Assembly (NCBI RefSeq): GCF_045689245.1
Contig: NZ_CP136865.1
Location: forward strand, 1,922,001-1,986,000
DNA from: Congregibacter brevis
GTDB lineage: Bacteria > Pseudomonadota > Gammaproteobacteria > Pseudomonadales > Halieaceae
DNA: 64,000 nucleotides
Direction: 5' to 3'
In this document: piece by piece, positions 16,410 through 24,259 of the stretch
How positions within the stretch are numbered: position 1 is the stretch's first letter
How the letters are laid out: each line of letters opens with the position of its first letter
Notes under the pieces: model-generated
The model's database searches: none
Seen by the model: only the letters and a program-made list of their open reading frames with translations
Told to the model about the DNA's origin: nothing
Program-made: the position numbers and the translations under genes

Positions 16410-18563
16410 TTCGATACTTCCGCCCGTGACGCCCGGTCGATAGTCTCGACTCGCGAAGGGTAGTAGCTCTTCGAGTTTGAGCCTGACGGCTTTGTCTTTA
16501 TGCTCTACAAACAGCGCTGCTTGATCCGCGTAGTGGGGTGAGGACTTATCAAGTGTCGCAGAGCCAAAGTTGTGAACTGCACGAGAGCTGACGTTCCCAT
16601 CGCGATCCCACTCTACAAACATGATGTAGCTGTCACCGGCAACGTTATACAGCTGGCCACTGTCCATATCCTCTTCTGTGTACACAGCGCGAAGCGTGTC
16701 CGGTCCGCCGTCTAACGGCCAGCTTTTGTCTCCTCGTTGATGGCGAACTACTTCGCCATATTCGGGATCTATGCGATCAAAGTGAGTGCGTAAGTAGGAC
16801 TGCGCGTTTGCCAGTTGCTGAGCAAGATCAACGCCCTCCGTTCGCCGGCGACTATCAATGAGGCGAGCCATCGTCAGCACTGCCAGGGCAGCCGCAGGAT
16901 TGTCGCTCTGAGTGCCCATGTCCCAGCTTGCGAGGAGATCAAACGCCGGATGTAGTTCTACAGGGAGTCGTTCCTTGCCCTGAGCGATGAACTTGCGAAG
17001 TCTGAGCATTGCTGGCAGGTCTTCGTCGTAGAAGACGTCGTATTTGATGCGATAAAAATCTTCTCGACTGATTTTTTCGCTGGCGCTTAGAAGCCGCTTA
17101 AGCCTCAGAGCGCGATTTGTTGTGCCGGTCTCAATGCCCATGGTTTTTGAAAACTCCGAGGGTTGGGGCTGCCCTGGCCCAACGCTTGATAAATAGGGAC
17201 TGTTATTTGCGTTAAAGACAAAGCCACTGGAAGGGTTGCGGGTGGCGGGGATGGTGCTAAACGGCAAGTAGCTATCCCAGATAAGCTCGGACTTATCGCC
17301 GGGGAGGTCTTTCTGCCAATCCCAACCTTCTATGCGTTCGGGAAACATCGCATTGTAATAGTGGGCGATGTTGCCCTCTTTGTCCGCATAGACTTGGTTG
17401 ATAGAGGGCTGGCTTGCGATCGCTAGCGCTGCTTCAAATTCCTGCATGTTTGTTGCTTTGTTGAGCGCGAGATACTGATCAAGAGTTCTTATTTCACCCA
17501 TCCCGGACCATCGGAGTGCGAAGGTTCCGTGGTCAAGCTTCACTACGGGGCCGTGTTTCGATGAATAGAGCGGCTCCTTAAAAGTCCATCGAAAGGGGCC
17601 GAACACGCGCACCAGGATTTCTGCTGTGCGTGTCTCTAGCTCGATCCACTCTCCGTCCAATAGGTATTCATTGTCGTTTTCTGGATTCATGGTGAGCTGA
17701 TAAACATCAACGAGGTCGGGTTTGTTCACCGTACTGGACCAACCGAGATGTCGGTTATGACCGTGCAGAATGACCGGTGACCCAGGAAAGGTCGCTCCCG
17801 CCATATCCCAACCTTCCTTCGAATGCAGTCGTGCTTCGTACCAGGCGACAGGGCCGGTCAGGGGCTGATGGGAGTTTACAAGGAGTCGTGTGTAGCCATC
17901 ACTGGATTTTTGGGGAGCGATGGCCACGCCCTGACTCCCTAGCTCGGAGCGAGCGTGATCTATAAAGGTAAGGGCCTTATCCCCCTGTAATGCCAGCTCT
18001 CGATCGCTGCCATCAAACAGCGCCGATAGTGTTTGATCAAAACCGTAGAAAAGCGGCAGCTTAAAGGTAAAGCCCGCGATGAGATCTTTCCCTGTAATCG
18101 GCAAAACGAAGCCCTCTACGATATTGGGGTGTTGAGCCGCATAGAGGTTGACGCCATCTGCGTAGGCTTCGGCGACATCTCTCGCCTTTTGACTGAGCTT
18201 GCTTTCGTAGCCCTCATCCACCGCTTCCCAAACACCCATGAGTTGAATCAGGTAGTCAGTTTTTGCTGCGTCCGGTCCACGCACTGCAGCGAGTTTTCCC
18301 CTAGTTGCCAGAACCACGTCCTGCAGAGTTGCAAAGTCGTCCTCAGCTTGGGCATAGCCAAGTCCAAACGCCGTGTCGGCGTCACTTTCTCCATAGATGT
18401 GGGGGACACCAAACTCGTCGCGGATGAGCCTGACGTTATATTTCTCTCCAAGAGAGAGAAGCGCTGTTGAATCAATCGTGGGCGGGCTAGTGCTGAGGAC
18501 GTTTGTTATCGCGGCGAGGGCGATGATTAGTACCAGGGCCATCAGTATGCGGGGCATTCGCAT
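16401..18563 (-). CDS. Penicillin acylase family protein (Ntn-hydrolase, S45)
   Basis: Product of 720 residues made as a precursor. There is an N-terminal hydrophobic signal (ILMALVLIIALAAITNVL), an alpha-chain region with VRLIRDEFGVPHIYGESDAD and FGLGYAQAEDDFATLQ (about 45-85), and a self-cleavage site at about Gly209/Ser210 (ELGSQGVAIAP). Ser210 would become the N-terminal nucleophile of the beta chain. The following LLVNSHQPLTGPVAWYEARL, FPGSPVILHGHNRHLGWSST and QLTMNPEN are standard S45 signatures. Family members deacylate penicillins, acyl-homoserine lactones or other N-acyl amides; the sequence does not decide which. It probably acts in the periplasm. Confidence 0.9.
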   Translation of the reverse strand: MRMPRILMALVLIIALAAITNVLSTSPPTIDSTALLSLGEKYNVRLIRDEFGVPHIYGESDADTAFGLGYAQAEDDFATLQDVVLATRGKLAAVRGPDAAKTDYLIQLMGVWEAVDEGYESKLSQKARDVAEAYADGVNLYAAQHPNIVEGFVLPITGKDLIAGFTFKLPLFYGFDQTLSALFDGSDRELALQGDKALTFIDHARSELGSQGVAIAPQKSSDGYTRLLVNSHQPLTGPVAWYEARLHSKEGWDMAGATFPGSPVILHGHNRHLGWSSTVNKPDLVDVYQLTMNPENDNEYLLDGEWIELETRTAEILVRVFGPFRWTFKEPLYSSKHGPVVKLDHGTFALRWSGMGEIRTLDQYLALNKATNMQEFEAALAIASQPSINQVYADKEGNIAHYYNAMFPERIEGWDWQKDLPGDKSELIWDSYLPFSTIPATRNPSSGFVFNANNSPYLSSVGPGQPQPSEFSKTMGIETGTTNRALRLKRLLSASEKISREDFYRIKYDVFYDEDLPAMLRLRKFIAQGKERLPVELHPAFDLLASWDMGTQSDNPAAALAVLTMARLIDSRRRTEGVDLAQQLANAQSYLRTHFDRIDPEYGEVVRHQRGDKSWPLDGGPDTLRAVYTEEDMDSGQLYNVAGDSYIMFVEWDRDGNVSSRAVHNFGSATLDKSSPHYADQAALFVEHKDKAVRLKLEELLPFASRDYRPGVTGGSIELE

Positions 18564-18695
18564 GAACTTTTTCCGAGCTATATTCCGAAGCGGTATGCTA
18601 ACGCTTCTGCGCTTTACTTGCTCTGTGGCTCTCGTATTCGGGTGGCGTTACTGGGTTATGCTTAGGGGCTAAAAATACGACGAGACAAAGGTTTT

Positions 18696-19859
18696 ATGAC
18701 AAAAAGCTACAAGCTCTACGGCATGCCCGCTTCGCTCTACACAGGGAAAGTTCGCAGTTACTTTCGTAAGCAGGGCATCGCGTTCACCGAGTACGGCGCC
18801 AATCATCCCGACTTCATGACACGGATTGTGCCGGCTGTAGGGCGCTTTATCATTCCGGTTATTGAAACTCCTGAAGGCACGATCGTGCAGGACGGTACGG
18901 ATATTATTGATTTTCTGGAGGAGGGCGGGGTTTCTCGATTTTCCGTATACCCGGAATCCCCTTTGCTAAAAGTAGTGAGTCTTCTCTTTGAGCTCTTTGG
19001 TGGTGAGGGATTATTGCGCCCCGCGATGCATTACCGCTGGAACTTCGATGAACTCAACCTTGATTTCATTCGCAATGAATTCATCGCGGCGCTCGCGCCC
19101 ATTAACGCAACGAAAGAACAAGGTGATGCGTTTTTTGATCGTGCTAGTGGGCGCATGCGCAATGCTGCTTCTGGCTTTGGTGTGACTGAAGAAAGCGCGC
19201 CACTTATCGAGAGCAGCTATAGCGAGTTCCTTTTACTCTTTGCAGAGCATCTGAAAGACAATCCTTACTTGTTGGGTGCACAGCCGACCATTGGTGATTT
19301 TGGCCTGATATCAGCGCTGTTCGCTCATTTGAATCGCGACCCTGCGGCGACTTTGTTTATGCGCCGGACCGCGCCGGTTGTGGCTCGCTGGGTCGAGAGG
19401 ATGCATGGTGCAGAATCAAATTGGGTGGAGTACCCCGAGCAAACTGGCTTGGGGTCGCAGAGCCCTCCGCAGGAGTCGTTGAAGAAGCTGATGCGCTATG
19501 TCGCCGAAGAGTATCTGCCGGAGCTAGAGGCCCACGTCAAGTTTGCCAATGAATGGTTAGGCGCCCGGCCCGGCCTGGAAGCGGGGACTAGTGGCATGGA
19601 TAGCCCTGCGATGCGCACGATTGGATCAGCCAAATTCTCCTGGCGAGGTATCACATTGTCTACCTTAGTAATGCCTTACCGTTTTTATTTACTCCAGCGG
19701 ATACAAGACTCCTTTGAAGACGCTTCGGCCCACGAGCAAGCGCCGATAGCGGCGCTGCTTGAGGAGACGGGTTTAGGCTCCCTAATGAGCTTAAAGACAC
19801 ACCGGCGGGTCGAGCGGAAAAACCATCAGGAAGTCTGGGGCGAGTTACGCCATCCCTGA
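18696..19859 (+). CDS. Glutathione S-transferase family protein (long form)
   Basis: Product of 387 residues, long for a GST. The N-terminal thioredoxin-like domain starts YKLYGMPASLYTGKVRSYFRKQGI and includes VIPVIETPEGTIVQDGTDII, with the cis-Pro/Val and the E/Q-D/S gamma-glutamyl site expected for glutathione binding. The C-terminal helical domain has NPYLLGAQPTIGDFGLISALFAHLNRDP, where the T-I-G-D-F pattern is the N-capping box of GSTs. A further 120 residues extend beyond the usual fold and share features with the gene at 20622 (HYRW, a W-V-(E/D)-R-M helix), so the two look like paralogues. No ring-cleavage or transport genes are adjacent and the substrate is unknown. Confidence 0.85.
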   Translation: MTKSYKLYGMPASLYTGKVRSYFRKQGIAFTEYGANHPDFMTRIVPAVGRFIIPVIETPEGTIVQDGTDIIDFLEEGGVSRFSVYPESPLLKVVSLLFELFGGEGLLRPAMHYRWNFDELNLDFIRNEFIAALAPINATKEQGDAFFDRASGRMRNAASGFGVTEESAPLIESSYSEFLLLFAEHLKDNPYLLGAQPTIGDFGLISALFAHLNRDPAATLFMRRTAPVVARWVERMHGAESNWVEYPEQTGLGSQSPPQESLKKLMRYVAEEYLPELEAHVKFANEWLGARPGLEAGTSGMDSPAMRTIGSAKFSWRGITLSTLVMPYRFYLLQRIQDSFEDASAHEQAPIAALLEETGLGSLMSLKTHRRVERKNHQEVWGELRHP

Positions 19860-19887
19860 ACATCCAACGCTGGGCAGCCCCGGTCTC

Positions 19888-20526
19888 CTATAGGCCCAAG
19901 GCTGCTTTTTCCTGCTCTAGATTAGACTTTACCGCTGCCTGAGCTTTGACAGCGGCGAAGAGCGCTGTCGTGCGGGGCCAACGACTGGCATCAACCTCGT
20001 AGCCCGCATAACCAGCATTCACGAAGGGACTCATGACGCTCAGATCGGCCATACCAAAATCGCCAAATAAGAAACCCTCACTGGGGATCTGGCCTTCAAG
20101 GTAGTCGAGCATTGGCGGAAGCTTGTTATCGATGATGTCAGAGATGAGCGCCTCGTCGGGCTCTTGCTTGAACGCCCGCGGACGCATAAACCGCTGGAAA
20201 AATATGCCCGCTGCGAGTTCAGAGAGTTTGCCTCCTGCGAAATCTTCGAACCAATGCGCGCGGGCTCGATCGGCGATTCCCCTAGGATAGAGAGGGGGTT
20301 CAGGATAAGCCTCGTCGAGATAGTGACAGATCACCTTAGAGTCTCCCAAGGTTAAATCGCCATCGACTAGCGTCGGGATCTTGCCCAGGGGATTAAGCTT
20401 CAAATATTCCGTGTCCCCGGAGAACGGCATTTGGGGAACGATTTCGAACGGTATGTTCTTAACCGCAAGGGCAATTAGTACCTTGCGAACGTAAGGCGAT
20501 CCATGCACGCCATAGATTTTGATCAT
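19888..20526 (-). CDS. Glutathione S-transferase family protein
   Basis: Cytoplasmic protein of 212 residues, the usual GST length. The N-terminal domain reads MIKIYGVHGSPYVRKVLIAL, with SPY at the catalytic turn, then LNPLGKIPTLVDGDLTLGDSKVICHYLDEAYP, where I-P-T carries the cis-Pro and D-S binds the glutathione glutamyl group. The C-terminal helical domain includes FLFGDFGMADLSVMSPFVNAGY, an N-capping box. It lies between two longer GST-like genes in opposite orientation, convergent with the one at 18696 (28-bp gap) and divergent from the one at 20622. Substrate unknown; detoxification by conjugation or thiol transfer is the family role. Confidence 0.9.
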   Translation of the reverse strand: MIKIYGVHGSPYVRKVLIALAVKNIPFEIVPQMPFSGDTEYLKLNPLGKIPTLVDGDLTLGDSKVICHYLDEAYPEPPLYPRGIADRARAHWFEDFAGGKLSELAAGIFFQRFMRPRAFKQEPDEALISDIIDNKLPPMLDYLEGQIPSEGFLFGDFGMADLSVMSPFVNAGYAGYEVDASRWPRTTALFAAVKAQAAVKSNLEQEKAALGL

Positions 20527-20621
20527 ATTCTTATCCTGAGAATAAATTTAACGGTGCCGCGCGGCCGCGTCATTTGCGAGGGGTAAGAGTATCATTCACT
20601 GATACAACAGAGGGCTCATTC

Positions 20622-21659
20622 ATGTTTAGCGATCCAGTACAGCTTATTGGTGCTACGGCATCCCCTTACACACAGAAAATGTTAGCGCTGCTGAGGTACC
20701 GACGGATCCCTTATACCGTTGCGTGGGCCGAGCCCGGTGACGTTTGCAAGAACCTGGGTATCGAGCCGCCCAAACCGGCGTTGCTGCCGACATTCATAGC
20801 CGAGAACGAGAGCGGTTTTTCTGCAGTTTGTGATTCAACGCCGATAATACGAGCTCTGGAAGAGCAACAAAGTTCTCGGTCAGTGTTGCCAAGTGACCCC
20901 GCGTTGGCCTTTATTGACTATCTCATTGAGGATTTTGCGGACGAGTGGTGCACGAAATACATGTTCCACTATCGCTGGCACTTTGCAGCTGATGCCGACA
21001 AGGCGGGTACTATCCTCCCTCTACTTCGCGACACAACTATTAGTGAAGAGGATCTGGCCGCGTTTAAGCAGTACTTCACTGAAAGACAGGTGGGTCGCCT
21101 GTTTGTTGTGGGGTCGAACGACGTTACGGCATCGGTTATCGATGCCAGTTACCGTCGGTTTTTGAAGGCGATGGATGAACATCTTTCGCAACAGGCTTTC
21201 ATGCTAGGTCAGCGACCCGCCGCAGGGGACTTTGGAATTCACGGCCAGCTTTCACAATTAGTGGGTTTTGATCCGACTCCCCGAGCCATCACGCACGAGG
21301 TTTCGTCCAGGACCGTTGCCTGGGTCGACCGGATGTACGACTTAAGCGGAATTGAAGCGTCGGATGCAGACTGGGTCCCCATCGAGGAGCAGCCTCACAG
21401 TTTAGGTGAGCTTCTTAGTGAAGTAGGGCGCGTTTACGCTCCCGCACAGCTTGCCAATGCCAAGGCTGTGGCTAACGGCGAAAGAGAGTGGCAATGCGAG
21501 ATCGATGGGGCGACCTGGGCGCAGCGGACTTTCCCCTATCAAGCGAAGTGTTTGCGATGGACGAATGAGCTGTACCAAAGTCTTAGTCGCGATGACGCAG
21601 CTCGCGTTGATAGGCTCCTGGAGGGCACTGGCGTCGAATCCATGTTATCTGGCGATTGA
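20622..21659 (+). CDS. Glutathione S-transferase family protein (long form, paralogue of 18696)
   Basis: Product of about 345 residues from the ATG at 20622, preferred over 20574 because AGAGGG is just upstream and the GST fold begins at once (PVQLIGATASPYTQKMLALL). The N-terminal thioredoxin-like domain has ALLPTFIAENESGF and VCDSTPIIRALEEQ; the C-terminal domain has QAFMLGQRPAAGDFGIHGQLSQL and a VAWVDRMYDLSG helix. The shared FHYRWHFA motif and C-terminal extension link it to the gene at 18696, so an old local duplication is likely. Function is not defined beyond the family. Confidence 0.85.
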   Translation: MFSDPVQLIGATASPYTQKMLALLRYRRIPYTVAWAEPGDVCKNLGIEPPKPALLPTFIAENESGFSAVCDSTPIIRALEEQQSSRSVLPSDPALAFIDYLIEDFADEWCTKYMFHYRWHFAADADKAGTILPLLRDTTISEEDLAAFKQYFTERQVGRLFVVGSNDVTASVIDASYRRFLKAMDEHLSQQAFMLGQRPAAGDFGIHGQLSQLVGFDPTPRAITHEVSSRTVAWVDRMYDLSGIEASDADWVPIEEQPHSLGELLSEVGRVYAPAQLANAKAVANGEREWQCEIDGATWAQRTFPYQAKCLRWTNELYQSLSRDDAARVDRLLEGTGVESMLSGD

Positions 21660-21824
21660 AAGCTTGCACGTGATTTAGGTGTTGCACTCCGGCCCGCCGG
21701 GCACATACTTCCTGCACAAGATCGGGCGAATATCTGGTAGCCTACGATCAAGAAGCGATCGAGCACTTGGCTTATTAATACTTTCTATTTCTATCGGCGA
21801 GTTCTGACCCGAACCGCGTCCTTT

Positions 21825-22409
21825 GTGTGCCTATCAGTCGCCTTGGCGTTTGCGCCTCTAGCCGTTGGTGCTGAAGCAGCGGCCCTGCCGACTATGCTTT
21901 CAACCACAAGCGATGGCACTGTCTATGAATTGGCCTACACGGGGAAGGCCGAACGTATATTCCTGTTTTTCAAGGTTTATGAAATCGCTCACTACGCTGC
22001 GCTGACGGACGACTCCGCCCTAAGCTTCGAGACTGTACTTACGGATAAGCGGCCCAAAGCAATTTTGGTGCGCTTTGATCGCAAGCTGGGGCGTGATCGC
22101 ATCCGAGAAGAGCTCGACAAGAGCCTGAGAAAGAATGCTCAGGAAAACTGGCTTGAGGATGCTAAGGCGAGCGTGGATGCCTTCATGGCAGCCATCGATC
22201 GCGACGCGAACGCGGGAGATGAGTTGGTCTTCTACTGGCTGGCAGATGGGAAACTGATGGTGGAGTTTAATGGTGAGCGATCTTTTGAAACAACGGATTT
22301 AGCTTTTGCGAAACTCATATGGTCAATCTGGTTTGGTGACGATCCCGCCTGCGACAGAGACGGTTTGTTAGTACTTTCAGGCGCCGAAAACGACTCGAAG
22401 ACCGATTAG
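21825..22409 (+). CDS. Chalcone isomerase-like family exported protein
   Basis: Product of 194 residues resembling bacterial chalcone-isomerase-like proteins (PF16036-type): TSDGTVYELAYTGKAERIFLFFKVYEIAHYA at the start of the mature part, RPKAILVRFDRKLGRDRIREEL, then a C-terminal LAKLIWSIWFGDDP-like ending (actual AFAKLIWSIWFGDDP). The bacterial proteins are exported and not known to isomerise chalcones. With the GTG at 21825 the signal peptide is MCLSVALAFAPLAVGAEA, which lacks a basic n-region. The same frame is open upstream to 21741 and encodes YRRVLTRTASFV directly before, an ideal n-region, but without ATG/GTG/TTG. The start is uncertain. The next gene overlaps its stop, so it heads a three-gene operon. 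Confidence 0.7.
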   Translation: MCLSVALAFAPLAVGAEAAALPTMLSTTSDGTVYELAYTGKAERIFLFFKVYEIAHYAALTDDSALSFETVLTDKRPKAILVRFDRKLGRDRIREELDKSLRKNAQENWLEDAKASVDAFMAAIDRDANAGDELVFYWLADGKLMVEFNGERSFETTDLAFAKLIWSIWFGDDPACDRDGLLVLSGAENDSKTD

Positions 22410-23347
22410 TGAGCGAGATTCCTGCAATAGCAAATGTGTCAGATTGGAAGCCGCAAAGGCTCGTCTGGCACCCAATAGCAGCGATTTCAGATCCTGATGG
22501 TGAAGCACTCCGTGATGCTGTCCGCAAACGTCAGCCGATTATTGTTACCGATTTAGCGGCGGATTGGCCAGCGCTAGAGCACTGGACTCCCGAGAGCCTA
22601 TCTGCTCGTTTCGGTGATCATCGTGTTCCGGTGTATGACGCAAGTTTTGCAGATCCGGGAAGCGGTTACATGTCGAGCAAAGGGTCCATGCGTCTTGCTG
22701 AGTTCCTGGAGCGGACATTATCCGAGGGGCAAGACTTACGCATGTTTCTATACAACTTGTCCCAAAAAATTCCTGCAATGCTTGATGACATTCGTATTCC
22801 CGATGTGGGTTTGAGGTTTTCACGGCGTTTTGTATTTAGTTTTTTTGGCTGCCAAGGGAGTGTCACGCCGCTGCATTTTGATATTGATATGACGGATGTG
22901 CTGCATACGGTTGTTACAGGCCGGCGGCGCATTCGTTTGTTTTCGCCAGATAGTTCGCAGGCGCTTTATCAGCACCCCTTTACAGTGCGCAGCTACGTCA
23001 ATTTATCGCAGCCTGACTTAGATGAGTTTCCCGCGTTAGGGTATGCGGAGGCCTACGAGTGTGTGCTGGAGCCAGGTCAGAGTCTGTATATGCCAAGCGG
23101 TTGGTGGCATGAGTTTTACTACCTTGATGCGGGGGTCGGCGTATCTTTGCGCGCGCCGTCGCCTCTATGGATTGATCGACTCAAGGGATTGCGGAACCTG
23201 CTTATAGGTAATGCTGTAGATCGTCTGGCAAACTACTCCGCTCCGCGGCGGTGGTTCGCTTGGAAAACCCGTCGCGCTGCGAAAATAGCCGCCGCTCGGA
23301 TTCATCAAAAGTCCAATGGTCGCCCTCTGTGCGCGGAACATGATTAA
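22409..23347 (+). CDS. Cupin-like (JmjC/Cupin_8) Fe(II)/2-oxoglutarate-type oxygenase
   Basis: Cytoplasmic protein of 312 residues starting at GTG, which overlaps the preceding TAG. Early blocks RKRQPIIVTDLAADWPALEHWTP and the core VTPLHFDIDMTDVLHTVVTGRRRIRLF are typical of Cupin_8/JmjC-like hydroxylases. The iron ligands are His156 and Asp158 (HFD) and a distal His234 in MPSGWWHEFYYLD; an R in GRRR fits 2-oxoglutarate binding. Relatives hydroxylate proteins or small molecules; the substrate is unknown. The next gene starts inside its stop codon (TAATG), so it is coupled to the RhlA-like hydrolase. Confidence 0.8.
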   Translation: MSEIPAIANVSDWKPQRLVWHPIAAISDPDGEALRDAVRKRQPIIVTDLAADWPALEHWTPESLSARFGDHRVPVYDASFADPGSGYMSSKGSMRLAEFLERTLSEGQDLRMFLYNLSQKIPAMLDDIRIPDVGLRFSRRFVFSFFGCQGSVTPLHFDIDMTDVLHTVVTGRRRIRLFSPDSSQALYQHPFTVRSYVNLSQPDLDEFPALGYAEAYECVLEPGQSLYMPSGWWHEFYYLDAGVGVSLRAPSPLWIDRLKGLRNLLIGNAVDRLANYSAPRRWFAWKTRRAAKIAAARIHQKSNGRPLCAEHD

Positions 23348-24162
23348 TGAAGACTGAAAAAGGCATCGTTGAGTACGACCGGTTTGCGATTCCCTACCGT
23401 CGGTACGGTGATCATCCCAACGTACTCATCTGTGTCAGCGGCATTCTGCAGACCATGGCTGTGTGGCGGGCCGTAGCCAAACGGTTCTCGCCGCATTTCA
23501 GTGTAATCATCTTCGATATGCCGGGTGTTGGTCGCTCCCAGATACTAAGCGGTGGCGCGCATGTGACCGTGGATGAGCAAGTTCAAGTCGTTCACGCACT
23601 CGTGCAGCATGCGAACCCTCAGGGAGAGCTGACTCTGGCGGGCAGTAGTTGGGGAACCGCAATTGCAGCGGGCTACGCGGCGAAGTACCCGGATGCTGTA
23701 CAAAAGCTCGTACTAAGTAGCTTTGGTATGCAGCCTAACGCCGAAATGGAGAGCATCATTGATCGTGCGAAAGTGCTTTACGCATCTCGAGACTTTGCTG
23801 CCGGTGCTGAACTCATTGTAGGAATGTTCGGCCAGGAAATAGGCCTCACTTATAAGCGGCAGATAGCCTCGCAGTTCGAAAACCTGAGTGACGCGAACGC
23901 GGACGCTTTTTACGAGCACTGTCTCAACATAATGTCTCTAGGTCACTTAAAAGAAGCGATTGATCTTACGAAAATCAGTGCCCGCACTCTCATCGTAAAC
24001 GGATCCGAGGATCGAATTATTGACCTTGGTGACATGTGGGAGGCGAAAGAGATCATTGCGCACTGTGAGTGTTTGCTCATCGAAGGCGCGGGTCACTTCT
24101 TGCATTTCGAGCGCGAAGAAATTCTCGACGATTACGAGGACTTTTTGCTGGGCGTAGCCTAA
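23347..24162 (+). CDS. Alpha/beta hydrolase, RhlA-like
   Basis: Product of 271 residues with the alpha/beta-hydrolase fold. The nucleophile elbow is GSSWG (Ser101), the acid is probably Asp in NGSEDRIID and the base is His in GAGHFLHFE. The order VSGILQTMAVWRAVAKRF, FSVIIFDMPGVGRSQ, DEQVQVVHALV, SSWG and, after the cap, FYEHCLNIMSLGHLKEAI then TLIVNGSEDR closely parallels RhlA of Pseudomonas, which makes 3-(3-hydroxyalkanoyloxy)alkanoic acids from beta-hydroxyacyl-ACP. I recognise this from memory of RhlA, not an alignment. No RhlB/RhlC glycosyltransferase is adjacent. It is translationally coupled to the cupin gene. Confidence 0.75.
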   Translation: MKTEKGIVEYDRFAIPYRRYGDHPNVLICVSGILQTMAVWRAVAKRFSPHFSVIIFDMPGVGRSQILSGGAHVTVDEQVQVVHALVQHANPQGELTLAGSSWGTAIAAGYAAKYPDAVQKLVLSSFGMQPNAEMESIIDRAKVLYASRDFAAGAELIVGMFGQEIGLTYKRQIASQFENLSDANADAFYEHCLNIMSLGHLKEAIDLTKISARTLIVNGSEDRIIDLGDMWEAKEIIAHCECLLIEGAGHFLHFEREEILDDYEDFLLGVA

Positions 24163-24259
24163 GTTAGCATTACTTTGCGCCGATCGTTGTATTGGCGACC
24201 GTGGTGAGCCCAACTCGAGGGCTGAGTTTCACCACACGGCCGCCGATGCCAAGGTAGGC

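Noticed and set aside
24199..24241. Imperfect hairpin between the RhlA-like and DUF305-LVIVD genes as a terminator
   Set aside because: The stem has bulges and there is no T-run on either strand, so it cannot be called a terminator with confidence.
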